A stretch of DNA of 64,000 bases, taken from positions 434,001 through 498,000 of the forward strand of contig NZ_CP042914.1 of the NCBI RefSeq assembly GCF_008065135.1. The letters are read 5' to 3'. Position 1 is the first letter of the stretch; every line of letters begins with the position of its first letter. This document shows positions 49,601 through 59,964 of this stretch, piece by piece. The position numbers were made by a program, and so were the translations under genes. Source of the DNA: Roseimaritima ulvae. GTDB lineage: Bacteria; Planctomycetota; Planctomycetia; Pirellulales; Pirellulaceae. The notes under the pieces are model-generated. The model searched no databases and was not told the DNA's origin. It worked only from the letters and a program-made list of their open reading frames with translations.

Positions 49601-52568
49601 GAAGACCAAGTTCGAACGTCAACAGCCGCTGTTGGATCTGTTGCAGTCGATCGGCAGCGAAATCGGCAAATTCATCCGCCAGAAACGCTCCGATGAAAAC
49701 CTGCGGATCGAAGAGGCACGCAAATCGGCCATCCTGGCTTCCGCCCTGGACTGCATCATCACCATGGATGTGGATGGCCGCATCGTGGACTTTAATCCCG
49801 CCGCCGAACGCACCTTCGGCTACTCGCAGGGGCAGGTTCGCGGCCGACTATTGGCCGACACGATCATCCCCGAAGAATACCGCGACGCCCACACCCGCGG
49901 CGTCAAACGCTTTCTGCGCACCGGTGAGTCGCGGATCGTGGGCCGACGCTTCGAGTTGGTGGCCCAGCGCGCCGATGGCGAACGGTTCCCCGTGGAATTG
50001 GCCATTAGCGCCACGCAAGCCCGCGACGATTCGACTTTTTTTACCGCCTACCTGCGTGATATTAGCGAGCAGAAGCGGCATGAACGCGTGATGGAGTTTA
50101 TCGCCCGGCTGCACAACGAAATGAACGCCCTGCAGAGTTCGCAGGACATCATGCGGGTGGCCGCCATGCGGGTCGCCGAGTTCTTGCAGTTGAGTCATTG
50201 TCTGTTGATCGATATGGACGATGAAGCGGCCATCGCCGATGTGTTTTATGACCACCATAGCGAAGGGCAATCCAGCCTCTGCGGGACCTACCAGATGACC
50301 GAGTTCGTGACCGAAACGGAACGGCAACACTTGGTTGCCGGCCGACCGGTGGTGATCGACGATACCGCCGACGCCTCCCGTCCGCCCGCCTTGGTCGCCA
50401 ACTTTAGCAAGCTTGGCGTGGGAGCGATTGTCAACGCGCCCGGCGTCTATCATCAGCGTCTGGCGTTCTTGCTGACCGCCATCAAGCCGCAAGCCTACGC
50501 CTGGCGACGGGACGAAGTGGAGCTGTTGTGCGAACTGGGGACCCATATCTACCTGCGATTGGAGCGGGCCCGCGCCGACGAGGCCCGGCAAGTATCCGAA
50601 CGCACGTTGCGAGAGAGCGAATCGCATCTGCGACGGGTGATCAATCATCAACTGGGGCTGGTGGGCGTGATCGACCGTGACGGCATCTTGGTGGAAATTG
50701 ATGACGACTCGATTCGCATCGCCGGCCTGCAACGCGAACAGGTGATCGGCAAACATTTCGCCGAGTGTGCCTGGTGGACGTACGACGACAGCGTCGCAGA
50801 GCGGATGCGCGAGTCGATGCAGCGAGCGTTTGCTGGCGAAGTGGTTCGCTACGACGTGGCTTTATACGCCGCCGGCACAGGAGCTCCTACCAATCGCTTG
50901 ATGATCGACTTTATGATCGCACCGGTGTTCAATGACGAGGGCCGGGTCGAGTATCTGATCCCCTCGGGCGTGGACATCAGTGATCGCTACGCCGCCGAAC
51001 AGCGGTTGCTGGAAAGCGAACGCCGGATGTCGATGGCGCTGAAGGCTGGAAATATGGCGGCTTGGGAATGGACGCCGGAAAAAAGTATTTGGGAGCCGAT
51101 GCTGTACGAGTTGCTGGGCATTTCAACCGATCACCCCGCTTCGTCCGAGCAGTTCTTCGAATACGTACACCCCGAGGACCGCGAGGCCTTGCATGAAAGT
51201 TGGCAACTGGCGATCGAAGGCAAGCAAGAATATGAAGCGGAGTTTCGTATCATTCGTCCCGATGGCGAAGTCCGCTGGTTGGCCGCCGTGGGGTCTGTGA
51301 TCCGCGACGAGCAAGGCGAAGTGCAGCGGATGCACGGTTTGAACTGGGACATCACGGCGCAACATGAGTTTGAGCAATCGCTGAAAGAGGCGCGAACCCA
51401 AGCCGAGGCGGCCAACCAGTCCAAGAGTACGTTTTTGGCCAATATGAGTCACGAGATTCGCACGCCCATGACCGCCATCCTGGGCTATACCGACCTGATC
51501 GCCGACCGCATCGACGACGACGAGACGTTGGAACACGTCCGCACGATTCGCCGCAATGGTGATTTCCTGCTGGACATCATTAACGACATCTTGGACCTCT
51601 CCAAAATCGAAGCCGGCAAGTTGGACGTGACGGCCCAGCGCTTCGCGCCGGTGGCGCTGGTCGAAGACGTGCGCAGCATCATGGATGTGCGGGCCGCCGA
51701 ACGGGGTATCCAGTTGGATGTCGAGTATCGCGGCTTACTGCCCGCCCAGATCGCCAGCGACCCCAAACGCTTGAGACAAATCCTGATCAACCTAGTTGGC
51801 AATGCGATTAAGTTCACCCCAGAAGGCGAAGTCAAAATCATCGTCAGCTTTGAACCGCAGGAAGCGGGCCAAGAATGCAAGTTGCAGTTTGAGATCGTCG
51901 ACACCGGGATCGGCATCAGTCCAAAGCAACAACGGCGCCTATTTCAACCCTTCTCGCAAGGGAATGACGACGTCAATCGCGAATTTGGCGGCACCGGTTT
52001 GGGGCTGGCGATCAGCAAGCGGCTGACCGAGTTGTTGGGCGGAGAAATCTCGGCCGAGAGTACTTTGGGCCAGGGCAGCCGGTTTTGTTTTGCGGTCGAC
52101 GTCGGCCAGATCGAGGATGTCGACATGGTCTCGCCGCCGCAGCAAAACGAGACTCCGGACTTGCCACCGACGGTCAGCGACATCCACTTGGACTGTCATG
52201 TGTTAGTGGTCGACGACCGTCGCGATATTCGCTACCTCAGCCGCACGCTGTTGCAGAAGGCTGGTGCGGAGGTCAGTGAAGCCGAAGACGGTCAGGTGGC
52301 CTTGCAGGTGGTCGAGCAGAAGAGCCACGCGGGCACGCCGTTTGATTTGATCTTGTTGGATATGCAGATGCCGCGGCTGGACGGCTACCAGACCGCGCAG
52401 CGGCTGCGACGACAGGGGTTCGGGGGGCCGATCATCGCTTTGACGGCCGACGCCATGCAGGGCGATATGACTCGCTGTATCGAAAGCGGCTGCAATGATT
52501 ATCTAAGCAAGCCGATCAACATTCAGGCGCTGACCGAAATGGTGCACCGGTTTACTGCAGGTTCGTGA
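46647..52568 (+). CDS. CheB-CheR-PAS/GAF hybrid histidine kinase with receiver
   Basis: A 1973-residue multi-domain sensor. CheB methylesterase spans about 30-210 ([10 protein letters not shown] with S39, H66 in [10 protein letters not shown]158 in [10 protein letters not shown]), CheR methyltransferase about 250-490 ([32 protein letters not shown]). A coiled coil is at about 667-725 ([20 protein letters not shown]), then PAS (about 735-850), GAF (about 870-1010), PAS (1015-1145), GAF-like (1150-1320), and two PAS (1325-1590). HisKA has H1602 in [11 protein letters not shown], followed by the ATPase ([24 protein letters not shown]) and a receiver with D1905 ([14 protein letters not shown]). 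The order follows the CheB/R-kinase family. AAGGAG lies 7 bases ahead of the start. Other chemotaxis genes are absent here. Confidence 0.93.
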   Translation: MNRAEQSPEHDPLAPEHDPLATEHDPRVTAPLIVGMGASAGGLEAFQELLAALGDAPNLAIVFVQHLDPTSPSLLAELLAKSTNMEVVELSKRCRLQANTVYVCPPQKQLKLQRGWVRPSATKGARRATGVIDYFFHSIAEDQGQRGVGVILSGSGSDGTLGLKAISDCGGLTFAQHPATANSDAMPRSAATTGVADHVMTPGEIAAELQQYAAHWSELGKQPMQQQLHDEIQAAIPVIADTLKQATDHNFQDYKISTLVRRVQRRMQILKIHTASDYVDFLQHHDSEVKALFRELLIGVTTFFRDPEAFEALSQIVLPKLFAQRAADDCMRIWVAGCANGAEAYTLAILCREAMDKLESPCEVKIFATDIDERALRVARAGAYPVGIEEHVTAERLKRFFFKRGKQYHVAKEIRAMVLFSTHNLISDPPFSRQDLISCRNLLIYLGPHLQKKLVPLFHYALRPSGYLFLGPSENLTSHGELFRPLDVRQRISQRKGTTVGSNASPRLLPPSVPQRELGDRQPDTTVDLTEIRQRIVLDEFAPKSCVINESGKVLNAAANMHKYLTIGDGDFENNIVRMAASGLRLGLRAAITEAKQTRRKVQHQDLSIHDGDQIQQVMLTVQPMPQLGEQEPLFLVVFHDVGLPVSREEITSGSPQLQGPHDPETLLSQMESELETTRRDLDRSLQDMEATNEELKSSNEELLSMNEELQSANEELEASKEEIRVGSDAVARANNDLENLFRSTRIATIFLDSDGNIIRFTPAAKEVYNLITTDVGRRLTDITHRAVRMPKLPQPDELVGAKASAEHEIQTPEGRWFLRRLFPYMRGKQTEGMILTFIDVTEQKRTAMRLETEHQVNRLLVQTDSLEAVIPKILKSICVTLNAQFSALWLPSGDDQTLSCREISIQPGHAGLRKFAKECREKRFPIGQGQPGRVWESLTADTIEDLPGDPDFIRTSAIAAGLVSAVAMPIVMGNECFGVIEVFSKTKFERQQPLLDLLQSIGSEIGKFIRQKRSDENLRIEEARKSAILASALDCIITMDVDGRIVDFNPAAERTFGYSQGQVRGRLLADTIIPEEYRDAHTRGVKRFLRTGESRIVGRRFELVAQRADGERFPVELAISATQARDDSTFFTAYLRDISEQKRHERVMEFIARLHNEMNALQSSQDIMRVAAMRVAEFLQLSHCLLIDMDDEAAIADVFYDHHSEGQSSLCGTYQMTEFVTETERQHLVAGRPVVIDDTADASRPPALVANFSKLGVGAIVNAPGVYHQRLAFLLTAIKPQAYAWRRDEVELLCELGTHIYLRLERARADEARQVSERTLRESESHLRRVINHQLGLVGVIDRDGILVEIDDDSIRIAGLQREQVIGKHFAECAWWTYDDSVAERMRESMQRAFAGEVVRYDVALYAAGTGAPTNRLMIDFMIAPVFNDEGRVEYLIPSGVDISDRYAAEQRLLESERRMSMALKAGNMAAWEWTPEKSIWEPMLYELLGISTDHPASSEQFFEYVHPEDREALHESWQLAIEGKQEYEAEFRIIRPDGEVRWLAAVGSVIRDEQGEVQRMHGLNWDITAQHEFEQSLKEARTQAEAANQSKSTFLANMSHEIRTPMTAILGYTDLIADRIDDDETLEHVRTIRRNGDFLLDIINDILDLSKIEAGKLDVTAQRFAPVALVEDVRSIMDVRAAERGIQLDVEYRGLLPAQIASDPKRLRQILINLVGNAIKFTPEGEVKIIVSFEPQEAGQECKLQFEIVDTGIGISPKQQRRLFQPFSQGNDDVNREFGGTGLGLAISKRLTELLGGEISAESTLGQGSRFCFAVDVGQIEDVDMVSPPQQNETPDLPPTVSDIHLDCHVLVVDDRRDIRYLSRTLLQKAGAEVSEAEDGQVALQVVEQKSHAGTPFDLILLDMQMPRLDGYQTAQRLRRQGFGGPIIALTADAMQGDMTRCIESGCNDYLSKPINIQALTEMVHRFTAGS

Positions 52569-53901
52569 ATTCTCGTTCCACGAACGTGGTATCACAGCGC
52601 CCGGCTTGGAATTCCGCGTGCTGCAGCACACGGTCGTGGAAACCGGCCGTGGTGGCGATGCCTTCGACCTGCAACTCGCGTAAGGCCCGTCGCATCGTGA
52701 TGATGGCTTCTTCTCGGGTCGGGCGATGGACGATCAGTTTGCCGATCATCGAATCGTAATAAGGCGGGACCATGTAGCCGGCGTAAACATGCGAATCGAC
52801 TCGCACGCCCAGTCCGCCGGGCAGGAACAAGGAGTTAATTTTGCCGGGGTTAGGCTGGAAGTTGCGGTCCGGGTTTTCGGCGTTGATGCGGCATTCGATG
52901 GCCGCACCGTTGCAAGGGACCTGGTCCTGGGTCATCGGCAGCGGTTGCCCGGAGGCGACCAAGATCTGTTGTTTGATCAAGTCGATGCCGGTGATCATTT
53001 CGGTGACCGGATGTTCGACCTGGATCCGCGCATTGACTTCGATGAAGTAGAAGTTTTCGTCTTTGTCGACGATAAATTCAACGGTGCCCGCGTTGGTGTA
53101 GTCGGCGGCTTTGACCATCCGCACGGCCGCTTCGCAGATGGCTTTGCGTTTAGCGTCGGACAGCGAGGGGCTGGGGGCTTCTTCGATCAGCTTTTGGTGG
53201 CGGCGTTGAACGCTGCAGTCGCGTTCGTGCAGGTGGATCACGTTGCCGTGATGGTCGGCCAGCACCTGGACTTCGATGTGTCGGGGCCGTTCGACGTATT
53301 TTTCCAGGTATACCGCGCCGTTGCCAAACGCCGCTTTGGCTTCGGTGTGCGCCTGTTTGAGGGCCGTGCCCAAGCTGGCCGCATCGGGGGCCACTCGCAT
53401 CCCCTTGCCGCCCCCGCCAGCGGTGGCTTTGATCAGTACCGGGAACCCGATTTCGTGGGCTACCCGCGTCGCTTCGGCTTCGTCTTCGATCAGTCCATCG
53501 CTGCCGGGCACGACCGGCACGTTGGCTTTGATGGCCAGCGAGCGAGCGGTGTTTTTGTCGCCCAGCATCTCCATGGCTTCGGGGCGTGGGCCGATGAAGT
53601 CGATTTCGCAGCTGCGGCAGACTTCGTTGAAGTGAGCGTTTTCGGCCAGGAAGCCGTAGCCGGGGTGGATGGCGTCGACGTTGCCCAGTTCCGCAGCGCT
53701 GATGATGCGGTCGATGCGGAGGTAACTGTCGGCGCTTCGCGCGGGCCCGATGCAGTAGGCTTCGTCGGCGAACCGCACATGGGCTGAATCCGCGTCGGCT
53801 TGACTGTAGACCGCTACCGATTCGATGCCCAATTCACGGCAGGCTCGAATGACACGTAGCGCGATTTCACCACGGTTGGCAATTAAGATCCGGTTGTACA
53901 T
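52552..53901 (-). CDS. accC: Biotin carboxylase subunit of acetyl-CoA carboxylase
   Basis: A 449-residue ATP-grasp enzyme that carboxylates biotin on AccB using ATP and bicarbonate, the first step of malonyl-CoA formation. Visible are the N-terminal [20 protein letters not shown], the glycine loop [48 protein letters not shown], and [16 protein letters not shown] with catalytic Arg/Glu. Size and motifs fit a standalone AccC. The stop overlaps the end of the hybrid kinase gene by 17 bases, in convergent arrangement. accB lies 116 bases upstream with a short repeat between them, so they form an accB-accC operon. Confidence 0.98.
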   Translation of the reverse strand: MYNRILIANRGEIALRVIRACRELGIESVAVYSQADADSAHVRFADEAYCIGPARSADSYLRIDRIISAAELGNVDAIHPGYGFLAENAHFNEVCRSCEIDFIGPRPEAMEMLGDKNTARSLAIKANVPVVPGSDGLIEDEAEATRVAHEIGFPVLIKATAGGGGKGMRVAPDAASLGTALKQAHTEAKAAFGNGAVYLEKYVERPRHIEVQVLADHHGNVIHLHERDCSVQRRHQKLIEEAPSPSLSDAKRKAICEAAVRMVKAADYTNAGTVEFIVDKDENFYFIEVNARIQVEHPVTEMITGIDLIKQQILVASGQPLPMTQDQVPCNGAAIECRINAENPDRNFQPNPGKINSLFLPGGLGVRVDSHVYAGYMVPPYYDSMIGKLIVHRPTREEAIITMRRALRELQVEGIATTAGFHDRVLQHAEFQAGRCDTTFVEREFTNLQ

Positions 53902-53953
53902 GGCCGTCAGCTTTCAGGGGCGGGCCACGCTCTTGCCGAGCGTAGCTACGAGG

Positions 53954-54015
53954 CTTCCCCGATCGGGTGAGCGGGGCGACGAAACTTCCCCACTCTGGCA
54001 AGCGGGGTTACGAAA
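53954..54015. repeat. Two tandem diverged 31-base repeats between accB and accC
   Basis: Units 53954-53984 and 53985-54015 share CTTCCCC...AGCGGGG..ACGAAA with differences in the middle. An earlier related half-unit may begin at 53930. They lie between accB and accC and may be a dispersed family. Effect on the operon is unknown. Confidence 0.65.
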
Positions 54016-54017
54016 CG

Positions 54018-54506
54018 TTAGGCAGAGGTGTCGATTTTGAACAGTGGTTTGTCAAATTCCACCGGTTCGCCATTTTCGGCCAGCACCGCCACGACTTTGC
54101 CGCTGACTTCGGCCGGGATTTCGTTGAACACCTTCATGGCTTCGACGATGCAGATCACCTTTTCGGGCGAAATCACGTCGCCGACTTTGACGAACGGTTC
54201 CGATTCCGGATTGGGTTTGGTGTAGAACGTCCCCACCATCGGAGATTTGATGGTCAGGATGTTGGGGCCATCGCCGGCCGGGCTGGCCGCCGCTGCTGGC
54301 GCTGCCGGGGCGGCTGGTGCCGCCGCGGGCAGGCTGATCGGCGCCGCCATGGTGGGTTGCACCCCGCCGCGTTTCAAGCTGATCCGTTCGTCGTCCTGTT
54401 GCAGATCAATTTCGGCCAAATCGTGCTGTTCCATCAGTTCGATGAGGGTCTTCAGCCGATCGATGCCAAATACGCTGCCCGAATCGCGTTTCCCGCCTTC
54501 AGTCAT
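54018..54506 (-). CDS. accB: Biotin carboxyl carrier protein
   Basis: A 162-residue carrier. Residues about 1-55 contain a predicted N-terminal helix (LKTLIELMEQHDLAEIDLQQ), then a flexible Ala/Pro-rich linker (about 55-80). The C-terminal lipoyl-like domain has biotin lysine K125 in IVEAMKVFNEIPA, with the SPMVGTFYTKPNP thumb. Size and motifs match AccB. It is upstream of accC on the same strand. The M24 peptidase gene ends before it with 89 bases between. Confidence 0.97.
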   Translation of the reverse strand: MTEGGKRDSGSVFGIDRLKTLIELMEQHDLAEIDLQQDDERISLKRGGVQPTMAAPISLPAAAPAAPAAPAAAASPAGDGPNILTIKSPMVGTFYTKPNPESEPFVKVGDVISPEKVICIVEAMKVFNEIPAEVSGKVVAVLAENGEPVEFDKPLFKIDTSA

Positions 54507-54595
54507 ACGATGTAGTCTCGCTATATTGGTTGTAGCCTGGGCCGATGCCCGTGGGATTTCACGAAAACATCAGAAAACGTCCCTGGGGGCATGTT

Positions 54596-55690
54596 TTACA
54601 GGATAACCGTACAGTCTTCGAGGCCCTTCGCAAGTTCCGAGAGAACTTCGTGCCCCCCGGCGGTGATCAGCACGTCATCTTCGATACGAACGCCAAACTG
54701 GCCGGGTAAATAAATGCCCGGTTCCACGGTGACCACCATCCCGGCCTCGAGGGTGCCTTTGGAGATCGAAGCCATGCGGGGGAATTCGTGGACTTGCAAG
54801 CCAATCCCATGTCCCAAGCCGTGTCCGAAGTATTCGCCAAAACCGGCGTCGGCGATCACTTGCCGCGCCGCCGCGTCGACCTCCGCGAGGGCCACACCCG
54901 GGGCCATGGCATCGATGGCGGCTTGCTGAGCCTCTAAAACGACCTGATAAACCTGCCGAAATTTGTCGCTGGGCGGGCCGATCGACAGCGTTCGCGTCAG
55001 ATCGCTAGTGTATCCCTGGTATTTCGCGCCCCAGTCGACCAACAGCACCTCGGCCTGGTCGAGCGTCTGGCGGCCGGGATGAGCGTGTGGCAGGGCGGCG
55101 TTGGCATCGACAGCTAGGATCGGGGCAAACCCGCAACCGCTGGCGCCCAACCGCCGCATCAGCGACTCGACTTCGTGAGCCATCTCCAGTTCGGTCCAGC
55201 CCGGTCGCAATTGGGCTTGCAGGCCTTCGAAGGTTCGCTCTGCGATCCACACCGCCCGCCGCAAAATCGCAATTTCCGCCTCGTCTTTGATGCAGCGGAT
55301 GGCTTCCACCAGACCCGAGGTTGGCTGCAGTTGGCTGCTGCCGGCCGCAGCCGCAAACTGGGTTTGGTCGGCCCAGGATACATGGTCGGCTTCCAGCCCC
55401 ACCCGCTGGTTGCCGGCCCATTTCTCCAGCGCTTGCTCGACCAGCTGCAGCATCGTGCGGTCCGGCCCGCGAACCAGCGCCTCAAGGTCTGGGCATTCCT
55501 GTTGCAGCTGCGTTTCGTAGCGCCGATCGCTGAGCAGGGTTTCGCCCTCGGCGTGGACCAGCAGGTAGGTGCTGTCGCCGGTAAACCCGGTCAGGTAGCG
55601 GACATTGATTTCGCTGGTAACCAACAGGGCGTCGAGCGACTGCGAGGCGATTTCCGATCGCAAGCGATCGAGGCGTGCGGCGTAATTCAA
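54596..55690 (-). CDS. M24 family metallopeptidase (Xaa-Pro aminopeptidase/dipeptidase)
   Basis: A 364-residue pita-bread enzyme. The C-terminal domain has the five metal ligands: Asp in VDWGAKYQGY and in TSDLTRT, His in GHGLGHGIGLQVHE, Glu in TVEPGIYLPG, Glu in RIEDDVLIT. The N-terminal creatinase domain precedes it (about 1-130). It removes residues adjoining proline or splits X-Pro dipeptides. Gene order with accB and accC downstream on the same strand matches the common pepQ/papA-accB-accC arrangement in bacteria. Substrate length is not clear. Confidence 0.93.
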   Translation of the reverse strand: MNYAARLDRLRSEIASQSLDALLVTSEINVRYLTGFTGDSTYLLVHAEGETLLSDRRYETQLQQECPDLEALVRGPDRTMLQLVEQALEKWAGNQRVGLEADHVSWADQTQFAAAAGSSQLQPTSGLVEAIRCIKDEAEIAILRRAVWIAERTFEGLQAQLRPGWTELEMAHEVESLMRRLGASGCGFAPILAVDANAALPHAHPGRQTLDQAEVLLVDWGAKYQGYTSDLTRTLSIGPPSDKFRQVYQVVLEAQQAAIDAMAPGVALAEVDAAARQVIADAGFGEYFGHGLGHGIGLQVHEFPRMASISKGTLEAGMVVTVEPGIYLPGQFGVRIEDDVLITAGGHEVLSELAKGLEDCTVIL

Positions 55691-55710
55691 AGCGATTGAT
55701 TCCCATCCAA

Positions 55711-55787
55711 GTACGTCAGCCTTCCCAGGCCGATATCCAACATTCCCGTCAGGCTAGAAAGCCTAACGTACGTTAGCCTTTCCAGGC
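55711..55787. repeat. Two 20-base direct repeats with a near-palindrome between
   Basis: GTACGTCAGCCTTCCCAGGC (55711-55730) and GTACGTTAGCCTTTCCAGGC (55768-55787) differ at two positions. The region between holds AAGCCTAACGTACGTTAGCC, a near-palindrome. It lies in the divergent gap between the M24 peptidase and the TPR gene, and may be a regulatory or interspersed element. Confidence 0.75.
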
Positions 55788-55833
55788 TACAATGCCAATC
55801 GCCTACGCTTTGCAGGAACCCTAGGAGTCGCCC

Positions 55834-58800
55834 GTGTCCCAAGACAATCCCATCTTTTCGTCTCCGCACGCCTTTCAACAACCGATGCAGACGCCCCCGC
55901 CCGCCGGTGGTGGAAACCGGCGAGTGTTGGTGGTGTTAGCCATTGTGGGCGCTGTCGGTATGGCCATGTGTTGCGGGGTGGGCACGCTGGCTTACGTGGC
56001 TTTGGACTCGGTGACCAAGGGACGTGTGGCGACGCAATTGCCCGCTCGGACGGGCGCGTTTGCACAGGACGCGGATCGCTTTAATCGTTCTTTGGCAGAG
56101 CTGTCCGACGACCCCTGCGACGATTCGGGAATTTGCGAGTTTGTCCGCCGCAGTGCCGCGGCGGGTAATCAGGACGAGCCGATACCGTTCAGCCGCAGCA
56201 TGTTTTTGGAAGCGATTGCCAAAAGCCATCACAGCGGCGGACGACTGCCCGTGGCCGATCGGTTGATGATCAACACCTGGTTGGTGGACGGCGAACCGTT
56301 TCCCGATACCGAGGAATTCCATCGCATCCTCCACATCGAACACGACGCCGCCACCGACCTGGCTTCGGTCGACCTGTTGTTTTATACCTCCGACAACCAA
56401 TGTGAGTCCTATCAGTGGTTCCTGGTCCGCGAAAACGGCAGCTGGAAAGTCTACGACTGGCAGCGTTTGGAATATGGTCGGCGGATGTCCGACGAATACG
56501 CCGGGTATGTCAAAGGCGTATCGCCCGCCGCGGAAGGCTATGACGAGGTGATGGTCAAACTGGGCGAGGCCCAGCAGTTGCGTGAGGACGGTGAAGAACA
56601 AGCCGCCAAAGATCTGCTGTTGGCTTGTGAGCAGACGCCGATGTTGCCGGGCGATTTGCCGGTCGCCAAGCTGCGGATCGCCTATCTGTGGCTCGGCTGG
56701 GGCGAAAATCAGCAAGCCGTCCGCGTGTTGGAAAGCATTCAAACGCCGGACCAGCGTTGGGGCGTGTGGCCCGTGTTGTCGATGGCGTATCTGAACTTGG
56801 GCGAATACCAAACCGCACTCGATATCGCCGAAAAGGCACGCCGCCAGTCGCCCCAGCATCCCAACGTGTATTGGTTATTGTCGGAAATCTACGACGGTTT
56901 GGATCGCACCGAGGAAGCCGCCGACGCCGCCCTGCAAGCCTTCGTAATCTGTCCCGAGGACATCAGTCTGCTGGGCAACGTGGTCTACTACGGACGTCCT
57001 CAAGACGTTCCGACGCTGTTGGAAGTGCTCAACGAAACCCAGTCCCAGGCGGGCTGGTCGCGAATCCTCAATCAAGCCAGTTACTCGACCAAGTGGGGTG
57101 CGGCGTTGGTCGAACAATTGCCGCAATTCAGCGATGTGCCGCTGGGCGCCGCCGAGATCGCGGCCGGGAATCTGGCCTGGTCGCAACAGGACTATGACAC
57201 CGCGGCCAAACATTTCGCGGCCGCCAAACGAACGGCCGATCAAGCCTTCTTACAAGACATGGCGGCCAGCGATTACCTCTACGCGCGGATGGAGGAAGAT
57301 CGCTTTGCCGAACTGTTGGACGAAGCAGAAGACGTCGACGAGACATTGTTGCAGTTGGTCAGGCTGAGCTATGACGATGAGTTTTACGGCGATGAAACCG
57401 CCTTGCTGCAAGCGATCGAGCAACGTGAGGATTTAAGCGACAACATCTGGGCCACCGCGCTGCGAGGTTGGGTTTATTCCGTCAGCGAACAGCCCGAGCC
57501 GGCGTTGGAGGAATTCGCTCGGTTTGCGGACTGGCTGAAAGCCAATCCCGATGCTTTGGACGAAGACGACCAATGGCTGGCAAGTACGGCGGACTACTAC
57601 CTTGCCGATTCGCTGCTGGAGCTGAAACGACCGCTCGATGTGCTGGCACGCTGGCCCGAGGATCATCAGCGACACGAACAGATGGGAACCCAGTTGCTGC
57701 AGCTGAGGGAGCGTTCAACGATCAACGATTTTCTGCAGTCCACTACCGATAATAAAGTGGATTCGGTGCGGCTGCAGCGATTGCGTTTGCAGGCCGAATT
57801 GGCGTTTCGTGATCATCAACCGCAAGCCTGCCAGCAATTGCATCAGCAAGTCGAAGCCTTGGCCCGTCAGGTGTACGATGAAAGTCAGTCCTATCAGCTG
57901 TTCGGTCTACGCCAGCGGCGAGCCGCCGATATGGTCTGGGCCAGTGAACGGGATGATCGGCTATCGGCAATCGCCAGCGTGTTTGAACTGCAGGATACGG
58001 ACGTGCGCGATGCGTTGATCGTCCAGGTCGCAAACCAAGCCTATGATGTCCACGATGCGGAGCTACTGGAGGAGTGTCGACGATTGGCCGACGCCAAAGG
58101 GATCACGGAGCTTCCGGTGTTGGCTGAACTGCAGGCCAAGGGCGGGCAGCTAAGTCTTATCGAGGGACGCTACCAGCAAGCGATCGACACCTTGCAAGTT
58201 GCTTTGGACAACACTCCCGACGACGAACGTTGGGATCACGAGCGTCGTCGTGAGAGCCTGTTGTCGGCTTACCTAGGAGCCCAACGGTTTGATGAAGCAC
58301 GCCGGTTCGCCACCGCCGAACCTTCGGCCTACGAAGGCGATGTGCCGACGGTGGCCTTGGTCGATCTGGCGAGCGGCGACCCGCAAGCACTCCGCGGTTA
58401 CTTCGATGCCGGCGATCGAGATGCCCGAATCGAGTTTGGCGATTGGCTGGCAAACTCCGCGCACAGACAGTGGCTGAATCAGTATGCGGATCAGGATTGG
58501 TTTGACGGATTGATCGGCGACGTGTCGCTGGCGATTCGCAGCCAGGGAGCAAGTGAGGAAGGGACGCTGCTGTTTCCCGCCGAGACCGCGATTGCCGAGT
58601 CCAACGTTGAACAATTTCTGCAGGCTGCGGCAGGAAAACCGTTTCAGTTGACCGCGGTGAATCTGGACGCCGCGGAAGACAATGCCCAGGCTTGGTTGGC
58701 CACCGCCGAAGGCGGCCAGCGGCTGGTCATTCACAGTCGTCTGGTCACTTGTCCCAATCAAGGGTTGCAGATTGAAGACGCCGTCGCGTTGATCGATCAG

Positions 58801-59280
58801 GTTCGCGCTTTGTCGATCGCGGTGCTCGATCAGCGGCCCCAGGCCACGCGGCGACTGTTTGCCGTCGCTGCGGCGGCTGCCCAGGATGATGCCATCGGTT
58901 TCTGGTATGAAAGCGAGCGTTGCTTGTGGACGCAGCCCGAACTCGCCAAACAGCTTCAGTGGACCCGTCGTCTGCCGATCGGTCCACGGGTCGCCAGGAA
59001 TCCGCTGTTGGAGGTTAATTCGCTGCAGCCCACCGATACGCAGGGATACATCGATATCGAACAATGGGCCCAGCGTCTGAAAGATTCCGAAGGTCCATTG
59101 TCGGTGAGTTTGTCGTTGGACTGCGGCAGCGTCAGCGAAGCGGTGCCGTGTCTGGTCGAGGACGTGGATATGGACGAATACGAACTGTTGGTGCGGCCGA
59201 CCGCGGATAGTGTGCTATTTCCCTGGATCAAACAAGGCGTGGCGTACCGCAGCGGTGTGGTGTACGTGAATCAGGATTAG
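55834..59280 (+). CDS. Large single-helix membrane protein with TPR-like repeats
   Basis: A 1148-residue protein with a cytosolic Pro/Gly-rich head, one transmembrane helix (about 30-55, VLVVLAIVGAVGMAMCCGVG) and a long outer part. Residues about 235-420 and later stretches follow tetratricopeptide patterns, e.g. PVLSMAYLNLGEYQTALDIA and YWLLSEIYDGLDRTEEAADA, with tandem helical hairpins on to about 860. The last 260 residues are not repetitive (LTAVNLDAAEDNAQAWLATA onwards) and may be a separate fold. It ends in convergent overlap with the CPBP gene. I recognise no enzyme motif. A scaffold or envelope role is inference. Confidence 0.85.
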   Translation: MSQDNPIFSSPHAFQQPMQTPPPAGGGNRRVLVVLAIVGAVGMAMCCGVGTLAYVALDSVTKGRVATQLPARTGAFAQDADRFNRSLAELSDDPCDDSGICEFVRRSAAAGNQDEPIPFSRSMFLEAIAKSHHSGGRLPVADRLMINTWLVDGEPFPDTEEFHRILHIEHDAATDLASVDLLFYTSDNQCESYQWFLVRENGSWKVYDWQRLEYGRRMSDEYAGYVKGVSPAAEGYDEVMVKLGEAQQLREDGEEQAAKDLLLACEQTPMLPGDLPVAKLRIAYLWLGWGENQQAVRVLESIQTPDQRWGVWPVLSMAYLNLGEYQTALDIAEKARRQSPQHPNVYWLLSEIYDGLDRTEEAADAALQAFVICPEDISLLGNVVYYGRPQDVPTLLEVLNETQSQAGWSRILNQASYSTKWGAALVEQLPQFSDVPLGAAEIAAGNLAWSQQDYDTAAKHFAAAKRTADQAFLQDMAASDYLYARMEEDRFAELLDEAEDVDETLLQLVRLSYDDEFYGDETALLQAIEQREDLSDNIWATALRGWVYSVSEQPEPALEEFARFADWLKANPDALDEDDQWLASTADYYLADSLLELKRPLDVLARWPEDHQRHEQMGTQLLQLRERSTINDFLQSTTDNKVDSVRLQRLRLQAELAFRDHQPQACQQLHQQVEALARQVYDESQSYQLFGLRQRRAADMVWASERDDRLSAIASVFELQDTDVRDALIVQVANQAYDVHDAELLEECRRLADAKGITELPVLAELQAKGGQLSLIEGRYQQAIDTLQVALDNTPDDERWDHERRRESLLSAYLGAQRFDEARRFATAEPSAYEGDVPTVALVDLASGDPQALRGYFDAGDRDARIEFGDWLANSAHRQWLNQYADQDWFDGLIGDVSLAIRSQGASEEGTLLFPAETAIAESNVEQFLQAAAGKPFQLTAVNLDAAEDNAQAWLATAEGGQRLVIHSRLVTCPNQGLQIEDAVALIDQVRALSIAVLDQRPQATRRLFAVAAAAAQDDAIGFWYESERCLWTQPELAKQLQWTRRLPIGPRVARNPLLEVNSLQPTDTQGYIDIEQWAQRLKDSEGPLSVSLSLDCGSVSEAVPCLVEDVDMDEYELLVRPTADSVLFPWIKQGVAYRSGVVYVNQD

Positions 59281-59915
59281 TCGTCGCGAAAGGCGAAGAT
59301 CAATTGCACCGCGTCGTATAAGGCGTGGGCGACGATCGGGACCAGCAGATTTTCGGTGAGGATCGTCAGGTAGCCCAGATACACGCCCACCAGGGTCGCC
59401 AACGCAAAGTAGGTAGGTGTCATCGCGTGGACCAATCCGAAGGCCAGCGATGCGACGGCTACGCCGACAATGATTTGCACCTGGGAGGCTTCGTCCAGGG
59501 GGCCGATCAGCCAGCCCTGCAGCCAGCCGCGAAACAGCAGCTCTTCTCCCAAGCCCGCGCACACCGAGATGGCGAAAAGTTCCAGCACCGTGAGGTGACG
59601 CATCGGCGCCAGCAGGCGGTCTTTGGTGATTCGCGACAGCTCTTCGACGCCGGTCAGGTTCAGTCGTTCCAGGATCCAGACCGCCAGCAGCATCGGCGCG
59701 GTGGCGACCACGCCCACACCTAACCCATAGAAAATGTCGCCGTATTGATCGCCGCGCGGGATTAATTGGCGGGCGTCGTAGCCCAGCATCCACGCCGCGG
59801 CCAGGCCGATGAGGCCCAGCAGCAATTCGAAACCAGCGGCTTTGAGGAAAAACGAACCCGGATCCGATTGCGGTTCGTCGTTCGAGTTCCAGGGAAAGTC
59901 GTCTGGGTCGTCCAT
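59277..59915 (-). CDS. CPBP-family intramembrane metalloprotease (CAAX/Abi type)
   Basis: Start ATG 59915 gives 212 residues. A TTG start 24 bases earlier is possible but less likely. About five transmembrane helices and three CPBP motifs are visible: EELLFRG (E124, E125, R129), FGLVHA (F159, H163) and HALYD (H197, D201), the metal and catalytic site. The N-terminal 20 residues are acidic. Family members process prenylated or peptide substrates in the membrane or protect against bacteriocins. The actual substrate is unknown. Its stop overlaps the stop of the convergent TPR gene (59277-59280). Confidence 0.9.
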   Translation of the reverse strand: MDDPDDFPWNSNDEPQSDPGSFFLKAAGFELLLGLIGLAAAWMLGYDARQLIPRGDQYGDIFYGLGVGVVATAPMLLAVWILERLNLTGVEELSRITKDRLLAPMRHLTVLELFAISVCAGLGEELLFRGWLQGWLIGPLDEASQVQIIVGVAVASLAFGLVHAMTPTYFALATLVGVYLGYLTILTENLLVPIVAHALYDAVQLIFAFRDD

Positions 59916-59964
59916 GTGGCAAACATTTTTGGAGTACAACGCTCGGCCGCAGCGCCGATGGGGT

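Noticed and set aside
52726-53787. 353-residue plus-strand frame opposite accC
   Set aside because: Antisense of a certain biotin carboxylase. Its Gly/Asp/Val pattern is a codon effect.
59277-59280. Overlap of convergent stop codons as a frameshift
   Set aside because: Both proteins are complete with family-typical ends, so this is only tight packing.
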